A stretch of DNA of 64,000 bases, from the NCBI GenBank assembly GCA_027382625.1, contig JAJKFJ010021710.1, forward strand, positions 1 to 64,000, in the 5' to 3' direction. Shown here in pieces: positions 57,103 to 64,000 of this stretch (its first letter is position 1; every line of letters starts with the position of its first letter). A model generated the notes under the pieces. It had not been told where the DNA came from. It was given only the letters and a program-made list of their open reading frames with translations, and searched no databases. This DNA comes from Tetmemena sp. SeJ-2015. Its lineage: Eukaryota; Ciliophora; Spirotrichea; Sporadotrichida; Oxytrichidae. The translations under genes and the position numbers were made by a program.

Positions 57103-60100
57103 TCAAAATTTGGCGATGCTGTTAAAATGCTATCTCATGCTTAGAGTAGACTAATACTGGTTAAAGTTTCCGCTATTGTTTGATCTCAATTGAGATCCAG
57201 TGTAGTAACTTCCCAGTTAGCTGTTCAAAGCTTGATAGTTTGAAAGCTAACTGCCTTTGCCGTTACTTTAAAAGCAATCAATATTAAAAAGTAACAAGGC
57301 TTAAAATATTAGTCTCACTTGCATGGATTGAACTCTTAACTTGGAGATATGAGGGATTATTTTGCAAGTTTCTAAAGCTCTACAATCCACTGCTCAAATT
57401 ATCTCTTTCCTCAAGGATATAAGCCTTACTTTTAGTCTCTGCCAGCATATTACTAGTTTAAATACTAATCTTGTTTCCTCCCTAGCCTTGAGGATTTATA
57501 ACTTGATCGAATCGTGAGCTGAGCTTAGGCTTAGTATTCAAAAAGTTAGCTACTGAAGAGTTATTGACTGAAGATAACTTAGACTAGAAGGCCGCAGTAG
57601 TCGGGTCTTTTCGAAGGGAGAACTTCAAGTTATCTTCCTTGTCGAAATTGAAATCAAGTTTGCTTTGATACTTAAAATGGGCACCATCGGAGTTTTAAAG
57701 GCTTGCTTTATTCAGTTTGTGCTCATGTAAATATAAGATAGCAATATATTTGCTGATCTCGATCTGAGTTAAGAATGTTGCTCATTTCAATCAAGGCAGT
57801 TTTCACTTTGTATTTGCTTGCTTTACAATCTGAGTTCATGTTTGAAGGGGGAGTCATGCCTAATCTATTAGAAGTGAGCTCAATTTTTTTCAAGAGAGAA
57901 GTCGATGCTTATAGATTTGAACTCATCATCACTTTCCTTTGCTTCTCTGCTGACTCTATATTGTCCAGTTAGTACAAAAGTACAAAATATTAAATGTAAA
58001 GAAAGAGAAGTACTCTTGACTCTCAAATAGATTTCTGTTTTGAGCTTTTGATGTCACATTTCCACTTAGCATTTACTTAATTTGATCTTTAAGTCGATCA
58101 GTCTTGCTGGAAGATGCCCCTTCCTGCGACTGATACTTGCTTATAGATCCTTAATACTTTTATGTCAAACAGTTTTTCTCATTCGATATTTAAAAATAAA
58201 ACGTTAATTGGAAAATTCGAACCAGAGACCAGTGAATTCCTAAAGTTTATAGAATCCTTTTTACCTTGAGAAAGCGAATCTTCCAACTTCTACTTAAGTC
58301 TATTTATCTTCGAATTTTGCAAGTAGTTTTAAGTTTGTCCAAGTTAATGTATCTCTTTCAAGTACTTTTATTTTAGTGACTAGATTGGAGAGTTGCTCTA
58401 AAATATTTCTCTATCAACAACATTATCTCCAAATTACTAACTTGTCTTAGAAACTATAAATTAAATTTAAATTTAGCTGATTTCAATGAAATAACTGTAG
58501 AGATGATGCTTTACTTTAAATTTTCTTGTTACTAAGAGCTAGGCTGAAACCTTTCTATGCTTGCATGTCTACTTTTCTGTTGAAATTACTGATTGCCTTT
58601 GCTTTGTTAATGGAAGCTCTTTCCTGCCAAGTATTGAGACTGCACTTCATCAATTCTATGTAGAGAATTTTCCCTACTGCTCTTCATACCTCTACTTAGA
58701 TTATTCTTCAATGGAGAGCTAAACTAGTTCTTCAGGAATGAAACTCTCTTGCTTTCTTGAAGCTGTGTTTACTTGAGTAAGATTTTACTAATTGCTCTAC
58801 TCTTAAATAAGGAAAGTGCTCTTCTTTTCTAAGTTTGAACTTTGAAAATGATTAAGAGAAGTAGCTTCATTGCCCCTACTTTTAATTCTTATTCTATGTG
58901 AGTCGATCTCTTTCTCAATATAGTGCCTTAGGGTTTTCGTGAGAGGACTATTTACAGGTTTATCCATCTCAGATTGAATCCTTGCTTTAGATTACACACC
59001 TTAAACTTTCTAGTTCCCTTCTTTGAAGAAGAATTCGTTTCTCTCTAAAAGTTACTTAGTTTTATTCGAGAGACTTGGACTATTGGCATCAAGATTTTGA
59101 TATTTCGCAAAATTCTAAGTTCTAGTTGCAGCTTTAGGAAGAGATGAAAATTGATAGTCTGAATAATCACTCTCATTCAAGTCTTGATAAGCTGCCATCT
59201 CAGGTGCATTCTAAGCTCTTGACTATTGATAGTCGTTGAAATTGAACTGCAGGTAGTTTGTATTTCTATTTTTACCATCTAAAGGCGAAAGCAAGCTTTG
59301 ACGGTAGGTTAGTATCTGCTAAGATGTCTCTAAATCGTCATGAGTAGGAGTTGCCTCACTGCTTGGCATTAAATCTCCACGACAATAGGGCATGTCATCT
59401 CCATCTTAAATGAACTCCACTTCAACTTTCTCATGCTAAGGTTCAGGTTAAAGATGCTCAGCAGTTTACTCTTAAATTACATCTTCCCCGATTCTCATGT
59501 CGAATAAGTCATGTTTCCTTTCAAGAGAGGATCTTACAAACTTTTGAGAGGCGCTCTGATATTAAAGAGGCATCTAATCGTTCCTACTTGAGGGGAAGTT
59601 TGAAAGGATCTTCGAGGAAAAGTGATTACCTGTATTACTTTAATACGAGCCAGTTTATTCTATGTGCGACTATCTTGATTAGAATGAGCCAACTGAGAAC
59701 AGGAAGGGCCTTGATTGCATTTAATCCTCTTAGAGAATTTGCTACCTATCCTCGAGGATTATCTGATCAACATTCAAATTTTGGTTGTACGAAAAGTTGC
59801 TCATTAAAAAATCTAATGAGAGTGCTTCTAATTTTAAATCATGTTGTATTGAATTCTTTAGTCTTTACTTTCTTTGTAGCTTAGAGTATCACTTTACAAT
59901 TTCTCTAGAAATTCATCATGATCTAGTTGAATCCTATGGTTTTACCCTTCTTGTATTGGATCAATTCCCACATTTTGTATGCAATCATTAAGATAATATA
60001 ATATTTTTAGTTAAACTTTTATTAATTAAGATACTGCTCGTGTTCATTTCCAAGTCCTTAGCAGTTATTTTGCCTTTCCTCTTCATTCTTGAAAGGACTG

Positions 60101-61026
60101 AGCCTTCTCTTTCTGCTAAGTTTCTGATTACTTAGAAATTCTTTGTCCTCTTGCACTCTGGGAGAAGACTCTATTCTTGGAAACTTAAGCGCAAGTTAGC
60201 TATCTCTCAGAGGCTATTATCTCTAGCATTGTTAAGTAACCGCAGTCTCTTGCTCGGAAGATATTCGACCTCCTTTTGTAGGACTGTCCACAAATCTTTT
60301 TGGAGTGTGATCTCTTCCCAGTGATTAATTTCGCACCTCTTACTATTGATCCACTTTACAATCTATATCTGGAGATGAGCCTTTTTGCATTTAGGAAGAT
60401 TCTTGTTCATTATCTCTATTCGGCTTTGTATGTTGATTTTGAGATAGTCTTGGCTTGAAACTCGCGATCCTCCTTAGATATGTGATGCTAAAATATTTTT
60501 GCAAAGCTTAAATGTAAAATTTTTGTGATAAGCCTTTGAAAGACAAGCCTCGAAATCTTTCCATGAGATTCTCTATCTATGGCTTTGAAAAGCGTAAATG
60601 CAATCGTGGGTTTCACATTATACTCCGAGTTCAAGATCTTTGTGAAATCTATTTCACTAAGATAACTTATTTTATATAAAATTGAAATCAAGAATCAATC
60701 CTTGATATTTTATTAACCTTAGAATTGATTGAAAAAAATTATCTTTTCAAAAGCTCTTTTTTGCGGATAGTTTAAATTTTTATCTCCCAGATAAAATTAT
60801 TTGGATTTAAATGTTAAAGTATCCTTTATCTCTTATGTCGAATTATTTATAAATTTGTTCAGATGTTAAGTCTTCTTGCAAGAAGATCATTATTCAACTC
60901 TTAAATTTAGAAAATTAGAATTTAGGACATTATAAAATTGTTTGCTTATTATAATACTAAGATGAGCTCTTGACTTTCATCGAGGTTGAACTCTGCGCAA
61001 GATTATTCTTTATCATGGTCGACCAT
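57103..61026 (-). CDS. long disordered protein with a possible EF-hand-like segment
   Basis: Proposed ATG at 61026 (MVDHDKEQSCAEFNLDESQE), TGA at 57105-57103 after FNSIAKF. Segment SEIDFTKILNSEYNVKPT with LFKAIDRESHGKISRLVFQR resembles an EF-hand (D-x-E-S-x-G-x-I spacing) but lacks full loop ligands. Then SKEDREFQAKTISKSTYKAE and IVKWINSKRCEINHWEEITL. From about 59,850 to 59,050 the frame is open for roughly 270 codons and is rich in Gln, Ser and Asn (LSLDFLMSNFSYNQNLNVDQ; EHLQPEPQHEKVEVEFIQDG), continuing with further open blocks (NFDKEDNLKFSLRKDPTTAA; QALNSQLGSYYTGSQLRSNN). Probably cytoplasmic. TAA/TAG used many times as Gln. Confidence 0.55.
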
Positions 61027-61236
61027 CGCAATTAAGAAATATTTAGGTTATATTTCAGATGAATTGATTTTAAATTCTAACTGATACGATCTTAGCTTAC
61101 TCTCCCCCTTCTCTCATGACTTTATGACTTAGAGAATCTTTGATTTATCTCTGTTTAAACAATAAATTGTGCTTTATTTTCTAAATCTATTATCCTCAAT
61201 CTAATTTATTCACACAAGGCTACTTTCAGCAGTGAT

Positions 61237-63438
61237 TCAATCAAAGGAGGGAACAAAGAAAGAAGGGTAGAAGAGGAACTCTTCATCACCCACAGTCTTC
61301 ATCACAAGCAGGGACTTTTAGATCTGAGACCAGCCTTCAAACGCATCACTGGTCTTGTAGCTATGTCCTTGAGATCCACTACCACCAAAGCTGTAGAGAG
61401 TTCTGGAAGTAACCTGGCCTGATGAGTTAGTTGGAGCATGGAGGCACACCTTGTTCAAAGCTACTTCTGGCAAGTTACAGTTCAAGTTAAATTTTGCATA
61501 AGTTATAATTAAATCTCAGAATATAAAATAAGTTAGTGCACTCGTTCTTCTTGAAGTCAATTGCAAGAAGCTCTGAATGTTTTGCATTTCCATCGCTTCC
61601 ACCCACAATTACTAAAGCTCCATTTAGTGTTTATATGCTAGAGAGTTAAAGCTTAATTTTACTTGAATGTAAGAGCTTCTCTTCAACTACATCTTAAGCA
61701 AAGCCAAAACCGAAAAGACGGGGCAAGTTTGCAATGCTCAAAGTTTCCCAAGCATTCTTCGAAAAGCTGAATCTTTCGATTGTTTGAGCTAAGCTAATCT
61801 CCTCGGGCAAGCAAAGAAAACTATTTATAATATTTCGCTTTGAACATAAAAGCTGCTTTCAGTCACACCTCCAAAAACGTAGACCAAGTCATTGTCAAAG
61901 GCTGCAGTTGCAAAATTATAAGTATAATGGTAATTTTTCTCTTCTTTATTATGAAAATTGCAAAAAAATGTCTAGGCTCATTCATGGGTGCAAGCTCAAC
62001 CCAGCTGTACTTGTAAGCGATCTCATCTTCAGTTTGTTCTTCAGCAAATTGATCCTTTTTCTTATCGAGCTCCTTGATACAATAAATTGATTCTGCGAAC
62101 TCTTATATCTAAAATTGATTTAGAACTAAGAGAATGAGTGTTATATTTGATGACGATGAATTCTTTGAAGATTTCGTTGAACTTGATAGCGTAGACTCTG
62201 TTTGAAATGTTTCTGAAGCCGTCTAAGCCTGAAATACCGCCTATCACCAAGAGCTCGCAGTTAGGGGCCTTGTTAGAGACTCTAAGTGTCACTGATTGGT
62301 GCTGCATCAAAGGTTTAACTAAAATTGAGAAAGGGAATAGGAAAAGGTTCGGGGAGGTCTGGGAGATTTTCAAGGACCTTGGCAAAGAGTTGCAATTTCT
62401 TTTCCTCGTCAAACTCTCCTCTCACTTGAATCCTTCTCACACTTGAGACAAGGATTCCGTCCTCTATTCCAAGCAACAATTTAAATTTCTTTATGAAAAA
62501 ATTTAATTTAAAGATAAAAGATTTAAAATCTATTCCACCAGTAACCATAAGATTAGTAGTGCGATCTCTTCCAACGTAGTGAGCAAGTGAAGAGTTAATA
62601 AATACATAAAACATCCATAATGAGTTCTCTGGGACTGGCTAATACTCCTCCGCATCCTCTTCTTCGATGAAATCTCCAATCTGCCACTTTTCTGTCTTAA
62701 AGTCATAGTAGCACACATTTAATAATACTAAATGAAGTAACTAAAATTTGCTAAGATTTTGCTTGTGGAAGATCAAGAAGCAATCTTGAATGATTGGTTG
62801 CTCTTCTTCTATTATCTGCTCACGATTATCCTCAATCCATTAGAACTCATAGTCTTCTTCTTCATCCTCGGTTGCCGGTTTTCCTTTCACTTCCTCTTTG
62901 GCAGCCTAGCTTTTCTAAACCAAACTTTGTTAAAGATATCAATGATCTTATAATTGGATTGCATTCACTTGGAATAATCTATTATCTATCTCCAAAGATA
63001 TTCTCTCATTTCCCTCCTTACATCTTTTTCGATAACAACTCTTCTCTATCTTACATGAATAAAGAGAGAGACTTTAAAGACAAAAAATGAGGGTATCTAG
63101 TCTTGACGAGGAATCCATCCTCATTCTCAGCCTTAAAAATAAATAGAGCCATGACCTCTCTGATGTTAGGGTTCTTTGGGTTCACTGTAATATTGCTTGA
63201 CTTCTCCTCCTCTTGAACTATATGTTGAATTAGATAAGCTCTCGTAAAATGGAAAGCAGGATGAATAAGTGTAAGCGAATGAGGAGAAACTTTGAATTTT
63301 CTCCTTTTAGCATTCACCAAATGCATACCTTGAGGTTGCTGAGACTTTTGCGGGCTTTACTAAGCAACTGCGGGCTCTTAAACTGGAGCCTGGGTCTTTT
63401 TCTTGGATTTAGTGATTTGGAACTCTTCCTCAGACATT
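61237..63438 (-). CDS. kelch-repeat protein
   Basis: ATG at 63438 (MSEEEFQITKSKKKTQAPV), TGA at 61239-61237. The N-terminal part is Lys/Gln/Pro-rich, then acidic (KGKPATEDEEEDYEFQWIED). Kelch blades show the Gly-Gly doublets and following aromatic/hydrophobic strands: TTNLMVTGGIEDGILVSSVR, CELLVIGGISGLDGFRNIS, GALVIVGGSDGNAKHSELLA, RTLYSFGGSGSQGHSYK. Three IES joins confirm the model: AACTC, GGAATAGA and AACCTTT. Kelch domains form beta-propellers that bind other proteins; the partner is unknown. Other AT-rich inserts near 61,480-61,540, 61,800-61,860 and 61,900-62,110 are probably IESs. No enzymatic domain seen. Confidence 0.75.
62309..62349 (-). other. IES, pointer AACCTTT
   Basis: Plus copies AAAGGTT at 62309-62315 and 62343-62349. 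Removal joins LPDLPEPL to MQHQSVTLRVSNKA in frame. Confidence 0.85.
62463..62536 (-). other. IES, pointer GGAATAGA
   Basis: Plus copies TCTATTCC at 62463-62470 and 62529-62536. Removal restores the kelch Gly-Gly strand LMVTGGIEDGILVSS. Confidence 0.9.
62592..62626 (-). other. IES, pointer AACTC
   Basis: Plus copies GAGTT at 62592-62596 and 62622-62626. Removal joins QPVPENS to SLAHYVGRDRTTN in frame. Confidence 0.8.
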
Positions 63439-63439
63439 T

Positions 63440-63720
63440 CAAACTTTAAGTGTAATTATAAATTATTGGCAATGCAACGAAAATGTCTCAAATGGAGTAG
63501 TCATGCAAAACTCCATACATGCAATAATTGATATAAAGATCGTGACTAAATTTCTACACTTTTATCTTAGAATAACAAATAATTGAAATACATATTGTGA
63601 TTACTACAGGTACTTCTTATTCAGCATCATGATGCTAATTTGATTACTTATTTACAGGTATTTGAAATGACTATATTTCAAAGAAATCGGTCTTAGTCAT
63701 AATTTTAGGGTGAAGAAGAG
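63440..63720. other. AT-rich intergenic stretch
   Basis: Between the kelch start codon and the stop of the next gene; probably the 5' region of the kelch gene. No motif recognised. Confidence 0.4.
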
Positions 63721-63862
63721 TCAGCCTTAATTATAAGGCGTTGTCTCCTTCTCTATGACCAAATTAATTGATTCGATGGCTTCCTTAATGTATGTTTGTG
63801 ACAGCTTTCATTCTTCTTATTCACTTGCGAGTCTTCCTCTTCTTTGCTTTTCTTACTTTATT
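63721..63862 (-). CDS. 3' end of an unidentified gene
   Basis: TGA at 63723-63721 preceded by KLSQTYIKEAIESINLVIEK with ETTPYNQG. Upstream, in another frame, KSKEEEDSQVNKKNES, implying an IES between. The gene continues beyond the window or after the AT-rich stretch to 64,000. No function assigned. Confidence 0.5.
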
Positions 63863-64000
63863 ATAGATCATTTATAAAAATTTTAAACCAGTCAACAAAC
63901 TAAGATCACATGATAAGAAATTTTTTTAATCCTAATAGAGGCCTACATATAAGACAAAAGGAAATAAAAAAATCATTGATTGATATTCAAAAATTAAGGA

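Overview
This window looks like micronuclear (germline) DNA of a spirotrich ciliate of the Oxytricha/Stylonychia/Tetmemena type. Reading frames stay open only if TAA and TAG are read as glutamine and TGA as the sole stop. Genes are cut into macronuclear-destined segments (MDSs) by short AT-rich internal eliminated sequences (IESs). Each IES checked is bounded by a short direct repeat (pointer); removing the IES plus one pointer copy restores the frame in most cases. I verified more than a dozen such joins by hand, with pointers of 2-11 bp. There are also conventional GT-AG introns, some only 33-40 nt. No telomere repeats, rRNA or tRNA genes were seen. Species assignment is inference.

Layout: 1.0-2.9 kb (+) multi-membrane-span protein; 2.9-7.5 kb (+) large surface protein with a multi-span C-terminus and decayed tandem copies of one segment. 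8.1-15.5 kb is a scrambled gene: its N- and C-terminal parts lie on +, its middle on -, joined by matching pointers. 16.5-21.4 and 23.0-27.7 kb (-) are tandem paralogues of a ciliate membrane-protein family. 28.14-31.51 kb is a terminal-inverted-repeat element with GC-rich palindromes placed symmetrically inside its ends. 31.6-32.4 kb (-) is an HTATIP2-like oxidoreductase. 32.9-38.4 kb (-) is a secreted/anchored surface protein (possibly more than one gene). 38.7-41.5 kb (-) is a large Gln-rich protein of unknown function. 41.7-43.8 kb (-) is a MAP kinase kinase-like kinase. 44.6-57.0 kb (-) carries five predicted single-pass membrane proteins in a row. 57.1-61.0 kb (-) is a long disordered protein with a possible EF-hand-like segment. 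61.2-63.4 kb (-) is a kelch protein. 63.7-63.9 kb (-) is the 3' end of a further gene.

Almost everything from 16 kb rightward is on the minus strand. In the macronucleus these loci would probably become separate gene-sized chromosomes, so neighbourhood here need not mean operon-like cooperation. The shared theme is membrane or surface proteins. The most notable features are the inverted scrambled gene with two 11-bp pointers crossing strands, and the inverted-repeat element.
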